Source: Arenicola marina
Lineage: Eukaryota; Annelida; Polychaeta; Arenicolidae
Direction: 5' to 3'
Length of the DNA stretch: 64,000 nucleotides
Assembly (NCBI GenBank): GCA_964019135.1
Contig: OZ025256.1
Location: 1,860,001 to 1,924,000 of the forward strand
The notes under the pieces were generated by a model, which worked only from the letters and a program-made list of their open reading frames with translations, was not told where the DNA came from and searched no databases. Numbering within the stretch: position 1 is the stretch's first letter; each line of letters opens with the position of its first letter. The position numbers were made by a program, and so were the translations under genes. Shown here in pieces: positions 23,492 to 38,400 of this stretch.

Positions 23492-26400
23492 CTGAAACAG
23501 GAAATATACGGTTTTATGGCATGTGACATATAACATGATACTATCATCATTTATCACGTTAACAAGGACATTCAAATATTACATATTTATTTACTTCTTT
23601 GCAGCAATGTGTACTTCATGCAACTTGATTCGTGGTCGTTTTTCCCCCAGCGACTTCAGTGTATTCCTCCTGTACCTTCGCACGTCGGCATTTGCGGCGT
23701 CCAGCGACCGTCGCGACCGCACAGCAGCTCAACTGACGTCACATTTGTGTTGTCAAGGGAACAGGACACGTTGACGCGCGCGCCGTGACGTCGCGCCGAT
23801 GAGCTGATGGTGATGCCGTCCCATGTCGCGAGAGGTAGACACGTGATGACTGCGGTAGGAGAGACGAAGTAGCCAAGAATTACACACTCTAAGTTAAATA
23901 TGACATCTAAATGTGATAATACTGACATTACTGGTGTTTTACCAGAAGTGACAAGAGGAGACGCGCCTACCCTGGCAGCTCGTCGGCTGTGGAGACCACA
24001 CGCCGTCTGCTGTGCACGTGGTTGTCTTGGAGAAGACATCTCGTGTGAACCAGTGAAGTCGGACACAAGTGTATGTCACTTCACTGCGGAAGGTTGTAGA
24101 CACATCCACACTGTGCGTGGAGAGATTCACACGTGGACTTGGACCGCAGTTCACGACTGGAACGAGTTGAAATGAAACAAATTATATAACTGGAAGGTGT
24201 ACCTAAAATAATTCCAACAAATATAGATCAAGTAATGTTTAACTAAAGTGATATACAATTCTAAAGAGCCGCAATTAAAGTGTATTACCAGTTGTAACGT
24301 TGATCAAATACCCATGTATTAACACGAAGCGATGATAAAAGGCAGCTATGAATTGTTTCCTTGTAAATATCGTTCTTACCATTATGTTATTTGTTGATGA
24401 AGTATATATGTGATGAAGTTGACTACTCACGGCAACACGTCTCTAAGCTGTCCCAGAGACCTCTCTCGTTGCAGCGTGTGAGTTTGACCCGCCCCCTGTC
24501 GGCGAAGTGATACCCTGGGCTACAGACCACGTGGGCCTTCATGCCGACAGAAGTCGCTGTCGACTCTTCCACTATGTGATGATGAGAGCTGCTGAGGTTC
24601 CAGGGGCACGTTTTGGCTGTGAAATGAACGGGGTATGCGATATCACACAGCGAAATATACATTGCGGAACATCTTGATGAAACGTCTTCAGGTTATAAGA
24701 TATATCACATTGTATTGCACCACAACATGTTGTGCAAAAGACATCGTAAGGGGATGCGCCGTGGTGGGTGGATTGGAGGTCATTACCATCATCAGATATT
24801 GGGGCGGGATCATAATGGTGTCAATGGCGGAGTATGTGATATTACATAATGAAAAACATATTAGGGGGCACTTTGGTGGAACATCTTCAGGTTATAAGAT
24901 ATAACATATTGCATTGCACGACGACATGTTGTTGGAAACATATATATTCTTAGGGGATGCGAGGCTGTGGCGGTGTCATAATGGCGTCAATGGGGGCTCA
25001 TTGACATGACCCACTGCTCACCAATGCAGTTGTCGTACTGTCCCGTCTGTTTCCAGTCGACCCCGTCACAGTAATAATGGACCGGGACGCCTCTTTCTGG
25101 CAGGGCGTACCCGGGACGACACTCGTAGCGTACGGTACGACCCTTGTGCGCCGCCAAGCCGATAGCGGTGGCGTTCTTGACACTCGGTACTGGGGGACAC
25201 ATGTCATCTGTCAAACAATGAGACATTAATATTAAAAGGATCAGAAACAAAGGGGTTAACTATCTTTACGTTGATGCGCTCAGCTGAGGGACACCACATG
25301 ACCATTGACACCACATGACCACTAATGAACTATATTCCTTAGTTGGTGTAATATGCGCCTTGCATTAGCTACGGAGCATAATATAGACAGAGTATACATC
25401 AGTAGATCTGATATGAAATATAACATACTGAGAGATCAAGCGACATCAGTACATGGGATAAATTGCTTACATAGTAAATATAACCAGATCATTCAACGTA
25501 AGTACTCTAGCACCCAGTGGGGAATCGACATTGGAATACTAACTGCCTCATATACATCATATACACATATACACATATATCAAGCCACCTCAGTTCATGG
25601 CATATACAGCATATAGTGACAAAAGATCTCAGTCATCCATTCAATCGGCATGCCGATTAGATCCCGCTAGAAACCAGGACATTCGGGAAAGATGGCGGCT
25701 AATTGAAATGTAATAGATTGGTACGTACACCGGATGCAAACGGTGTGGGCACCTCAGTCATCATATATGGTACATATATATAGACAGATCAGGCGCCCAA
25801 AGTATATCAGGTACGGAAACTAACATTGAGTAGTAAAATAATGATTGAGCCAATGAGACATCAAACTGCTTCGGCATTTTCTGATATGGTATATGCATCC
25901 ACAGACCAAACCAGCTAATTAAATACCTATCTGACGAGATTTTCTTACAAACTATTAGCTTTAGAACGACTTCTCGACAGACACCTAACCTTTGCAGGAC
26001 GATATTTGGTCCGACCAAGTGCCTTGCCCCTGGCACTGTATGACCTTTGACCTGTATCCGTCCGCCATTCTGCGGTCCCCGTCACACACGTACTCCAGTA
26101 CTGTCCCGAAGGTGGCGCCACCAGTCCCGTTGTTGGAGGCGTGCTGCACGGCGGGCGGAGAGTCGCACGTGATCACTGGAAGACATAGACAATGTCTGCC
26201 TGAGTGAATTCATCCATGTGATTGCACAATAAAGATTAAAAGGAGTGCGGCACAGGCATCAGCATGATCTCACAATGCACGGCGCATACCGCCTGGCGAG
26301 AGCCAGAGTGCGTTACATGTGTAGAGGAGCGGAAAGCCCTACCGATAGTTCCTAATTCATAGGCCCCCTATGGAACGCCCCTTTTACAGAAGTAGTCGAA

Positions 26401-29400
26401 CTGTTCTTATTGTATAGATTGGTGGCCTATGTATATGGTGGTAATAAAAGAAATAAACAGAAGAAAGACATACGATCTGTAGGCTAGACGAGGTGATGCT
26501 GTCACCAAGGGACGTAAAATACCAATTCCTTCATTCATCTCCGCGTATATACGATATTAGTCATAAATAAACAATACTTAGTCTAGTTCATACTTTCAGC
26601 CCCTTATCAACAAAAAAAGAATATCCCATGGCCAATACAAAACACCAACCGTTGTTGGCTGTAGGATGCATACATCTTTAGTGTCCAATTTTATGGCTCG
26701 CTCGGAGTCGTGATTGGCCGAAGAAGACTTGTTGCTCGTTGAATTGTTGTCTTTGTTCCCAAACTTAATGTCCTTATTAGGGCCAACTATGACCACAACT
26801 ATTATCATTTATTATGTGAATAAAGTTGTACATGCAAAAGCATAGTATCAGATAGTAAGCTCGCCTTGGGTCTGTTTTATTTAAGGTCACTGGTGTTATA
26901 ATACCAACAGGAACTGCGATCATTACATCGACCACGACAATGAGAAGGGGCCAGATAGGACCCTTTGAGGGTATCAACATAATATGTAACAACGCATCGG
27001 CGCTGTCGAAGCAATATTTGTCCGACCCATCAATTGAAAGATCGAAGTTCCTGTACTTCCATCGATTGCCCCAAGGGTTGAGATATAGGGTCCGTCATGG
27101 AAGCGGACTCACCGTTACAGTCCGGGACCGAGTCGTTCCAGGATCCGGTCTCTGTACAGAACACCGTGTGGACGGTCTGCCAGGAGGGAAGGTGAAAGCC
27201 CGGATGGCAAATCACCTTCACCTCTGTACTGTACATGGCTATATTAGTGCTGAGCGTACCGTGGAGGGGCTGGCGCAGCGGCGGGCACACCTCAACTAGT
27301 GGTAATAATGAAGGGAAAACAAGTAACTGTGATAAACCAAGTGACAAGCAAGTATGACATTTTCACTACGTATGCCAAATTATTTTCAGTTCAAATTACT
27401 GAATTTCTGCCTTTGCAGTCTGCAGTCTTGTTGAGATATATTCTATTGTGGATAGCAAGAACATTTAACTTAGCTAGTGTGCGTTGTGGTCGACAAAAAT
27501 TCAAAATGCAAATGATAGCATTTATTTGCATTGCTGAAACATTTCCTCTTTTTTTCTCTTCGTTTATCTAATTTACACGTTTGCGATTTTTGTATTCCAC
27601 ATGTTGATATGTTTCTGTCTTCTAATGTATGCATATACTTATTATATAATATATCCGCATAATCATTCTGTATAATGACCTTGGCAGTCGTCGATAAAGT
27701 CCCACTCGCCATTCTCCAGGCATAACATTTCCGTTTCCGTTGTTCCATCACCAAATCGGTGCCCATGGCGACACGAGGCGACGGCATGCACTCTCTCATC
27801 AACGGGTTGTGTCAGGGCCAGGTTTGCATTATCAAACATAGGAGGAGGGCGACAATGTGAATCTGCGGATGGATGAAGATCAAATTACACATGAACAACC
27901 ATTTTAACCATCCCAATAGTGTATCTGAAATTAGTTTCTAAGATTTGCAAAGGCGGTGTATGCGTCTGTTCGCTATCTTTGTTTATGGAACATGGACCGC
28001 CTTGTATATTTCCATGCTCCTTGCTATCTGTTTTGGAATCACTGGATCAGCAGGCTAATGTTTTGTTTAATGTTTCTCATTAATATGAGGCATCGAGATG
28101 ATATTAAACTTATCTGATATTAGGCCTGACCTCGTGTTTCATTTCACCTATGTACGTACGAATCTCGGTATTTTCGGAAACGTAATTGTCACCAGTAAAA
28201 ACTGACAAAGCTAGTTCACATGCACCTGGCACAAAAGAATAATCACCAGAACACGAATTCTTGAGCGGAGTCCGAACTCCATTGGTTGCGCACGTGGATC
28301 TGGAGAAATCCAGACCCTCTGCAGAGCGAGTTCCGGGACGACAGGGGACTGCTTTGACGGAGTTGATATCAGTCGTCCTGACTTCGCCTTCTGATTGGCA
28401 GGATCCTGTTGAACACGAAGGGTTTATGGCAGTGCACGCTGCAGCTGTGGGTTCCGCTGTGTACAGTGTGCACAGTCTGAAGCTTTGCACCAACATATTA
28501 TGATCTGGGATATCAACATGCGCTCAACTCCCTTCCGTGCAATGCTATCAGTATATTGGCCTAGCTAGCAAATAGATCATTGAATCTTGGTGGGCAGCGG
28601 TTTATCACTAGCCCTCTTAATATAACTATTGAGCATCGTCAATAGTAACAATGCTGTGACTGATATATATAGATTTGATTGATATCATCAATGTCATAAA
28701 TTGGTGTGAAAGGGGCGTCGTGTGGAATATGCCAAATAAGTTGGTGTTTCCATATGGAGGGTGTTTTCTTGTAGATCAGCTCACGGTGCTGGAACATGGG
28801 TGGAAAATGGTACAACATATCAAGATTCCACACAGAAGCGCTTCAGAACGAGAGAATTCTTGTTTGCTGACGACGCAGCGCCTGTCGCCCATTCCGAAAG
28901 CCATTTACTGCCTTTCTTGGTCTCGACTTGCAAATGTGTGTGTGTTATTCGCTCTACTTACTACATGAGGTAAGAAAGTTGTAAAGAGTCAAGGGGTATA
29001 GCCATACCGCCGGTCACTATCAAGAATGGCTTTATAGAGATTGTAAACAAATTGTAACCTGGACATTCCAGTTACGGCATGTGTTCTTGGCGCCCTAGCT
29101 GTTCTGTGTCAGCGCAAATAGTGTATGCAAGAACGACACAATAGAGCAACAATGTTAGCTAAGGCCATCCATCGATTTGCCTGGCTCTTATAAAACAAAG
29201 ACATCTTCATTGGCTTCGGTAATAAGCGCAATTGTTCAAATGAATCGAAATAATTAAATTTCAACTCAATAAGCTGCATCATCTTACGCCGGCGGGCCCA
29301 TGTCAACCAACCATACAACCCGTAAATGTTGACTTAAATAATTATTGATATTGACACATCAAGCCTTTGCTGACTCGATCATGCTATTGTTATTAATAAT

Positions 29401-32400
29401 CACGCGACCATTGGTTAGGCTACAACTGGCCCTTTATAGCATCCACTTGATGTGGATGTGATTGCAGCCTGACGCGCATGTTGCTATGGCAAACATTCGT
29501 TATTCCTGCCACGGAGACGATACGTGGCTGTGTATACTCCCCTAGACTCGCTACCCACTGGTATGACGCAAGTTAAGCAGTCCAACGCATGACATACGCA
29601 TCCCCCAATGGCCGCCCAACGTTACCTCTACATCCCTGGACTCCGCTCTTCCACTGATATGACGCAAGTTAAGCAGTCCAACGCATGACATACGCATCCC
29701 CCAATGGCCGCCCAACGTTACCTCTACATCCCTGGACTCCGCTCTCCCACTGATATGACGCAAGTTAAGCAGTCCAACGCATTACATACGCATCCCCCAA
29801 TGGCCGCCCAACGTTACCTCTACATCCCTCGACTCCGCTCTCCCACTGATATGACGCAAGTTAAGCAGTCCAACGCATGACATACGCATCCCCCAATGGC
29901 CGCCCAACGTTACCTCTACATCCCTGGACTCCGCTCTCCCACTGATATGACGCAAGTTAAGCAGTCCAACGCATGACATACGCATCCCCCAATGGCCGCC
30001 CAACGTTACCTCTACAGCCACTGATGGCTGTGACGCTCCAGGAGCCGCTGGGCAGACATATGATGGTCCGGGACACCCCGCCCTCCGGAAAGCGGGTTCC
30101 GGGCACGCAGGAATACGTCAGGAAGTTGTTTGCCCGCAACGATTCGTATTCCATCCTGGTGTTAGGGACAACCGGGGAAGGGTGGCACTCGACTGAAGTG
30201 TCCGAAACAATGTACAATGAAAACAAAATGACCATGTGCAACTTATAAGTCCCTTTAATACGGTAACAATTAATGAACAAATGAGAACTCTTGCTTGATT
30301 TCCTGATTAACATTTCTTATCGTTATTCTACTATCTGCGGGCTTTATTCAGTTGGCATGCAATACAAATTCGTCAATCAATTCTCATCTACGTTGTATTG
30401 TTATTCTACGTTGTATTTCAGAGTCACACTTGGGCACTTCCAAACCTGGAGCTTGTTCGGCTATGGGGGTATCAGAAAACTCCATCCGAATGTCGCCCGG
30501 CTTCGGAGCTGTTGTCACAGATACAGACATCTGTTCACGGTTCGCTGTTCTTAGATCAAATGATGTTGAAGGATGTGATTTGTACTTATGGTCCACTGTT
30601 GTTATATCAAGAGTTCTTGCAGGCCTATAGCTCTTTTTCTCGTCGAATGTTGATATATCGTGTGTTGTTGTTGGCAAATAACTCTGGTCTTGATTGAATG
30701 TTGTTACATCAGGTGTTGTTGCAAGCAGAGAACTCTGTTCCTGGTTGAGTGTTGTGACATAAGTTGTTGTTTCAAGCAGCGAGCTTTGCTCTTGATCCAT
30801 TGTTGTTACAACAGGTGTTGTAGGCAGAGAGCTCTGTTCTTGATTCAGTGTTGTTACATCAGGTGTTGTTGCAAGCAGAGAACTCTGTTCTTGATTCAGT
30901 GTTGTTACATAAGGTGTTGTTGCAAGCTGAGAACTCTGTTCTTGATTCAGTGTTGCTACAACAGGTGTTGTTGCAAGCAGCGAACTTTGTTCTTGATCCA
31001 GTGTTGTTAAAACAGGTGTTGTAAGCGGAGAACTCTGTTCCTGGTTGAGTGTTGTTACATGAGGTGTTGTTGCAAGCTGAGAACTCTGTTCTTGATTCAG
31101 TGTTGTTACAACAGGTGTTGTAAGCAGAGAACTCTGTTCTTGATTCAGTGTTGTTACAACAGGTGTTGTAAGCAGAGAACTCTGTTCTTGATTCGATGTT
31201 GCTACAACAGGTGTTGTAAGCAGAGAACTCTGTTCTTGATTCAGTGTTGTTACAACAGGTGTTGTAAGCAGAGAACTCTGTTCTTGATTCCGTGTTGTTA
31301 CATGATGTGTTGTTGCAAGCTGAGAACTCTGTTCTTGATTCAGTGTTGTTACATCAGGTGTTGCAAGCGGAGAACTCTGTTCTTGATTCTGTGTTGTTAC
31401 ATGAGGTGTTGTTGTAAGCTGAGAACTTTGTTCTTGATTCAGTGTTGTTACACGAGGTGTTGTTGTAAGCTTAGAACTCTGTTCTTGATTCTGTGTTGTT
31501 ACATGAGGTGTTGTTGTAAGCTGAGAACTATGTTCTTGATTCTGTGTTGTTACATGAGGTGTTGTTGTAAGCTGAGAACTCTGTTCTTGATTCTGTGTTG
31601 TTACATGAGGTGTTGTTGTAAGCTGAGAACTTTGTTCTTGATTCAGTGTTGTTACATAAGGTGGTATATTAGGGGTTGTAGTCGTCAGCGAACCCTGTTC
31701 TTGCTGCGTTGTAGTTATATCCAGAGTTGCTGCAAGCATAGGTGTTGTGGCAAACATTAAATTCATTTTCGGTCCCACTGTTATTATATAGGCCTACAGT
31801 GTTGCCGAGAGATCTGTATGGCACAATGCATAGAACATCCGGGTGGAATAGCATGTATTACTAAATAGATACATAGTATGTTCAAATACTATAATTTATT
31901 TCAAATTAATAAGTCATTTTGATTCATCGCTCCACCCCCACCCTCCCCCCTCCCAAGCTCATGTAAAAGCATCATGCTTACAACAGAAGAATTAATTAAG
32001 CACGATCCCCCTTAAAGAATATACACCACACGAATGGGCGGCAACTAGCTGCCACCAGTCACTTGCCGAACGGCCAAATAACGAATATATAACGCACGAT
32101 CACCTTTCTCGCAGATGAACCGCCAGCTGGACGTGCAATCCAAATTTTGCCACCCACTGAACGTCATCATGACGCAGGCGCCAAACCCATTAGGTTCATT
32201 AGGGGCCCATGAGTGGGGAACGTAAGGAGTGTCATCCACCCAACGCCATGCCTCGGACACTATTATCATTCCGATCCAATACTCGCCAGCGCTGAAGTTA
32301 AATGTAGCCAAAGAAAACGTCATGTGACACATCGACTTGCTGGACGTATATATACGCACAATGAGGCATACAAGTACCAAACAAGCGCGCGTTACATTCG

Positions 32401-35400
32401 CTTTGTATTTGATTATGTCTTCTGTTAAATTGAGTATTATGTGTCAGTCAGCATGATTTTGCCCTTTAAAAGAAAATAGGATATTTATCAGAATTAGTTA
32501 AAGCAATATATTCTGTAATTTTTTGTGTTACCAACCTCTTCCCCATGTCAAATAAGTCTTGAATTTAAATTCTGAAAGCCTGTGGGCTATCTGGAGAGAA
32601 GCAATTTGTTTACCGGAGCAGAAGTTGGTGGCCGGCTTTATATCCCTGCGCGCCTGTTCGCTGTTCGGTATTTTGTGTGTGACGTCGACCACGGCTCGCT
32701 ATCACGTCCGCGTGATATAAATAGACCGCGCAGTTTTGTGTTGAAATTTCTGTTTTACAGACTCTCAGAGATAAAAAACATATATGCATCATAATTTTGA
32801 GATACTTTTAGTCTTGATTCTAAAATATAAAAATTCTTAGATGGCGCATGTAAGTGTATTGCTTTAATTCCCCGAAATTTAAGAAATGTTTAAATACAGC
32901 GAAGCTGTTTATGTGAGGTGGGTTTTTCTTTCTTTCGACTGCCTAACGTAAGTGGTGTTAAGTACATATCAGCACCATTTCCTTGTTATTTTGCACATAT
33001 TTTCGCACTACGCCAAAGTTATTTTACAGGTGCGGGCAACTTAGGCTCTATAACAAGAGACGGAACCACTTAGCAACAGTAGTGAGAAAGGCAAAGACGA
33101 ATATTGAACCTAAACCCCTCTGCACAAGGAAAAGAAAAATCCATCACGCGCCGTTTTAAATCATGTGTAACATATGCTTTGACCTGTCCCCACATGGCAG
33201 ATCGTCCATATGATGAATATGAAATAATAATATTAATATAACATAGTATTATAAATACTTATTTTTTAGACGCTTGCCTAATAAATTTCTGTTAATGCGG
33301 CAACAATCTCAGTAGTAATGGTAGACCCATAAGCAACAACTTTGAGAAATTCGTTTCACTGGTGTTAGGACGGTCACATTCGTCTGAACCCTCGATTAGG
33401 CGTGGAAGGAAAACTTACCTTCTGCTCGTAACAAACGTTTGCTCATTGCTGTCTCCAATGGTGACTAAGTCAGCCCCGTGGCCCAAGCAATTGTCGCGAC
33501 TGGCTGTATAACTACGTAGCTGACTGGACATATAGTAGCAATAGCCTTCGTGTTGATGCCAACCACGTCTACATGGATAGTCTGAAACAAGTTAACATAC
33601 ATTGGTATATGGTCTGATAAGTGACATGTTCAACTGTTTTAAGAGTACTCTGCTGCTATAAATACAAAATACGACCATAACTTGACTGAATTGCCATCCG
33701 TCAAGACGGAGTATTCTTTTATTTATTCGTGTAAATATGTGTTAAATACGACCATAACTTCACTGAATGGCAAATTACCAAGAGTAGTCTACTAAATTTC
33801 CTTGTAAATAGGTACTAAACACGACTATAGCTTCACTGGATATCCCTTAACCGGATTAACTTTTAATGAGGGGAATGGATCACCGTGGCGACATCTTGAG
33901 AGTACTATTTGTATGTGACCGTTGCTCCACCTTGCGGGCATTTTTTCCCAATATTAATCCAATGTAAATAACAGCAAATAACAACGAATAATAAAATAGC
34001 AGAACCTTATTCACTGTAAAATATGTAGTTCCGCGAACTACATTAATCCCGAGTTTATGAATCGTCGCTTTTCCCATCGAATCTTGAAGCGTGTCGTTAT
34101 CATTTTGTATTATAGTACGTGCATTGTATTGTTTCCGGAATGCACGTCTTACGGCAAAATGAAGTAGAGACTGTATCAGTGAGTATATACTTTGGCTTCT
34201 ATGTCATCAATGTTAAAGTGCCATCAAACCCCGATCGAATCAAATCAAACCGCAATGTTATGCTGGCACTATTTCAAACGTGTATTATCATAATTGATTG
34301 GATCGATATGAGCGAATTCCGACATAATTACAGATCCGCTTGATCATAGAACTGATTATTGCATCACAAGGGAATGTTTTGTAGATAACTTTTTTCCTCC
34401 CGTTCAATTTTTATGTTTGTGACAGATGCGTTGTTACCTTTGTGGTCGTTTTCACGTGCGTGAGAATGTTTACGTTTGTGCTTTCGACAGGGCCCACCAG
34501 TTCAGGACAGGCCCTGGCACTCGCCTTTCGACACTGAGAATTTTGAAAAAGCTACACTGGACACTGGACCCACCCCCCCCCACTTCCAGTTCCATAGTAT
34601 TTGCCCTGGATTGTTAGCTAGGTCCTGGATATATTGCGTACTAACCTATCTCTGTGTTATACTTGTCTTTCCATTATGTACTTAAGTCCGCGGCCCGAGG
34701 AAGAACTTAGTACCAGTCAGCATGAGGTAGCATTCAACAGACCGGCGATATTTATCTACAAATGCGAATTACCCCGGGATCTCTTACGTTCGATAAGTAA
34801 TGAAGCCGTATATGTATAAAAGAGCACGTTCACCATACAAACACCCTCTCACTGGTGGCCGCGCACATGTTTGTTGTATTCGGATGTTCAGCGGCTTTAT
34901 ATATACTATGCACAGTGTGCCCCCCCCCCCGCCCGGACCCACTCTATGAAAAAAAAAACATTGTCTTCGTTAGTTAAGGGTGCATTAAAAATAAATAACA
35001 AATAAATATTATGCTTATGAACGATTAATCAATTGCAGTCACCTTTCTCGCAGATACTCGGGTAGTACGAGGTGCATGGTCTATTCCGCCACCCGCCGGC
35101 CGTTATTGTGGTACAGGACCCGTACAAATCCGGCTGCCCGGGGGCCCAGAAAGTATCGCCCAGCCGTGTGCCGTCTACCCAACCCCGAATCACCGACTTC
35201 GTCAGGCCGATCCAGTTGTACTGAAAAGTTAGTCCAGTGCTGGACGGAATAAAAAGAACGGATGGCTTACCCTTGAATTACCTTTGACGTAAAGAAATAC
35301 ACCAGTGCTACAAAATAGAGAAGTACATTTGTGATTGCACATTGCCACAACAGAAAAATCTGCGCCGCAGATACCAAGCGAAGAGCAACATAATTTAGAT

Positions 35401-38400
35401 AACGCAAATTACTATACAATTACATTTCCCTACGAAAAGGAACGAGCTGCATCAGTGCCACAGCGCGACGGACTACACCAATGTTACAACGTGAATAACT
35501 ACACAGTGATTACAACGTCAAGCGGCACAGCAGTGCCACAACGCGACGGACTACACCAATGTTACAACGTGAATAACTACACAATGATTACAACGTCAAG
35601 GGCCACAGCAGTGCTACACGGCGACGGACTACACCAAAGTTACAACGTGAATAACTACACAATGATTACAACGTCAAGGGCCACAGCAGTGCTACACGGC
35701 GACGGACTACACCAATGTTACAACGTGAATAACTACACAATGATTACAACGTCAAGGGCCACAGCAGTGCTACAACGCGACGGACTACACCAATGTTACA
35801 ACGTGAATAACTACACAATGATTACAACGTCAAGGGGCACAGCAGTGCTACACGGCGACGGACTACACCAAAGTTACAACGTGAATAACTACACAATGAT
35901 TACAACGTCAAGGGGCACAGCAGTGCCACAGCGTGAAAAAGGCTTCTTTGCCGCAACTGTTCCATTGTTAAATCAAAAAGTACCGCACAATTCTATTGCA
36001 CCAGAGAAACATACACAAATCAATGCAAAACTCTTACACACTTTCGTGAAATCAAGTTAGGTGTATAACAGCATCATTTCCCCAGGGGGGGCGGGGGGGC
36101 GGGCACTCTTGTACCAATCTGGTGGGGGGGTTCCACGAGTGCCTTGATGCCTGAGAGATAGCGGATATTTGTGATGAAAAAGATACCTCTTTAGAGCGGA
36201 TATTTGAAGACTTGCCGCGAAAAATAGCCCTTCCGAGATGATTTTGGAGATAAAACGACCCGGCCGGGCGGAGTTTGGCGGTTAAAAAGGTGGGGCTCTA
36301 CCATGACCCCCCCCCCCCCCACCAAACCCAGCCATGTATTAAGCCCTGGATCACTTCCTTCTTTTCTTCTGTTCATCTTTTCTCTGCATTTTTTGTCATC
36401 TTTGCGCACAACACCAAATTTACGTTACAGGGTTTGGCAACTTAGGCTCAGTAGCAAGAGAATGACCCAATAGCATTATAGTCGGCACGGACACTATTTG
36501 CCGCCTCGTTTTCTAATTTGACACGAAATGTTTCATTGACAAGCCTAAAATCAGTTTATATTTGTCGATTTGAACCAAAGACCCAACAGAATTTGGCGTA
36601 CTCACAGTCCTGTTATCAAAAAAATTCACCTGATGCCAACATATATCACGCAAACGAAGCAGACAAGTTTCGCTATGGCCGTCGCTCTGTTTACCTTGTC
36701 ATCTGCCACGTCTGTGGGCTATAGTATTGCTGGTATTTTGGGCAGGGGGGTTAGGTTGTGTCAATGTCAAGCCGTAACTTGAATTAAGCTTACATGCGTT
36801 TATAGTTCCTCTAATATATATGAACATTGAAGCTACAAACTCATACCTTTTGCATTGCTTTTGCTTTGAGACGCTAAAATTACTGTTAGTATGGAAACTT
36901 TGCATGGGCACGTAATGCTCTGACCCCTTTTCTAGTGCCTGATATTAGACTCTTCCGTGGGCTTGCTTCTTTTAACCAATAAAAACGCAGTGATATGACC
37001 TTTACCTTACGACGTCATAAAAAGGCGGCTGTCAACACACTTTAGCCTGCTATACTTTATGCTAGAGACTATCGTGTTGTACTGTTACTAAACAAGATAC
37101 ATTTTCAAGTAAGTTGAAATCACAAGGGTCTCGTGTAATGGGGCAAATAAATACATAAATTGTGGCTGCAAATGGTGCACGGACACAAATAATTGCGAAA
37201 GCGAGGCGGCAGATATTAAAGGCGCCGACTATAGTAAGGAAAAGTCCCCGCAATTCCCTGCTTAGGCAGCTTTACAGCTGGCAAAGATGAGGATATGTTA
37301 TTCCTGTTCGAAGAGGGGTAACCTATATCCACCACGTGCCCTCCGGATAGCAAATGCAAGCATATATGTTAGATGGTCGCTATATATAGCAAAATAGTGG
37401 CGGATCGGGTGCTGAACACGGATGCAAAATATCCACCACGAAGCGTTTCAAATCATGTATAACATATGAAGTGACCGGTCCCCACACCCATCATCACAGA
37501 TCCTTAATAGCGAGCGCAAGCGAGCTCTTAAGGTAACATGCATGCATATTCAAAGTCCATTTCAAGCATAGGCTTAGGACTTTCATTTCGCGTAACAACC
37601 CCCATGAAACGTTTTCGGATTCGGAGTAAATATCAGCTGTACATGAATATATTCAAGCAAAGAGAGGTTGAAGTCTACTATGGCATGTCTTTAATAATTA
37701 AATCAGCTGCCCCACAAAATTAACGAATCAATTATTCAATGTTAACATTGGATGTATGCTTCAAATTAAAGTTAATTTATAAGCGACAGGCTAAATGTCT
37801 GTTGCCAAGCAGGGTGCTCTTTGTGACCGCCCGTCGGCTGCTGTCACAGTGAGTAGTTGTGACGTCAAAATGTCATAAACATGACGTCACAATAGGAGTT
37901 CCTAAGCAACCGAAATGATATGCAACAAGCACGTGCATGGTATCCGCCAAAGCTATTCTTTATGGCAAGCCGTAGTGAGATTAATTGTGAATATTAGTCT
38001 AGATGTATCCTCTCGGAATATCTGAATTAATAAATATACGCTCGCATTTTTTAGGTAGCACCTATCCATATTATGATTAATATGCAAAACAGATAATGTC
38101 AACATACCATAGCATAATTAATACAAACTTTTGCTTGACGTTTTTTTAATCAATGGCAAATCATTGTATGGGTCATCAAAAGATAACGAAAAGACATTAC
38201 TGCCAATGTGGATAAAATCTAAGCAGTAATGGTAGGCCTAACAAATATCTACTGGGAGCAAGCCGCGCCAGTGGTATTAGGACGGTCACATTCGTTTCAA
38301 CCATGAATTAGGCGTAGATGTAAAACTTACCTGATGCTTGTAACAAACTCTTGCTCGTTGCTGTCTTCAATGGTGACCAGGTCAGCTCCATAATGCAAGC

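Larger units (their letters stand above)
26290..31777. repeat. Segmental duplicate of 4.03-8.02 kb (copy in gene B)
   Basis: Partner of the gene A block. It keeps sushi exons 7-10 and the mucin exon of gene B and lacks the SINE at 5112-5295. It has gained the 96-bp array at 29551-30016. The block ends near the 5' edge of the mucin exon; the lectin exons are not duplicated into gene A. Confidence 0.85.

Noticed and set aside
30660-31760. Plus-strand Cys-rich open frames opposite the gene B stalk
   Set aside because: Antisense shadow of the mucin exon.
35220-35228. Nearer acceptor TTTTCAG for lectin 1 exon 3
   Set aside because: It would put the lectin sequence out of phase with exon 2; CCGTCCAG at 35240-35247 gives the right frame and the TGLTFQYNWIG strand.
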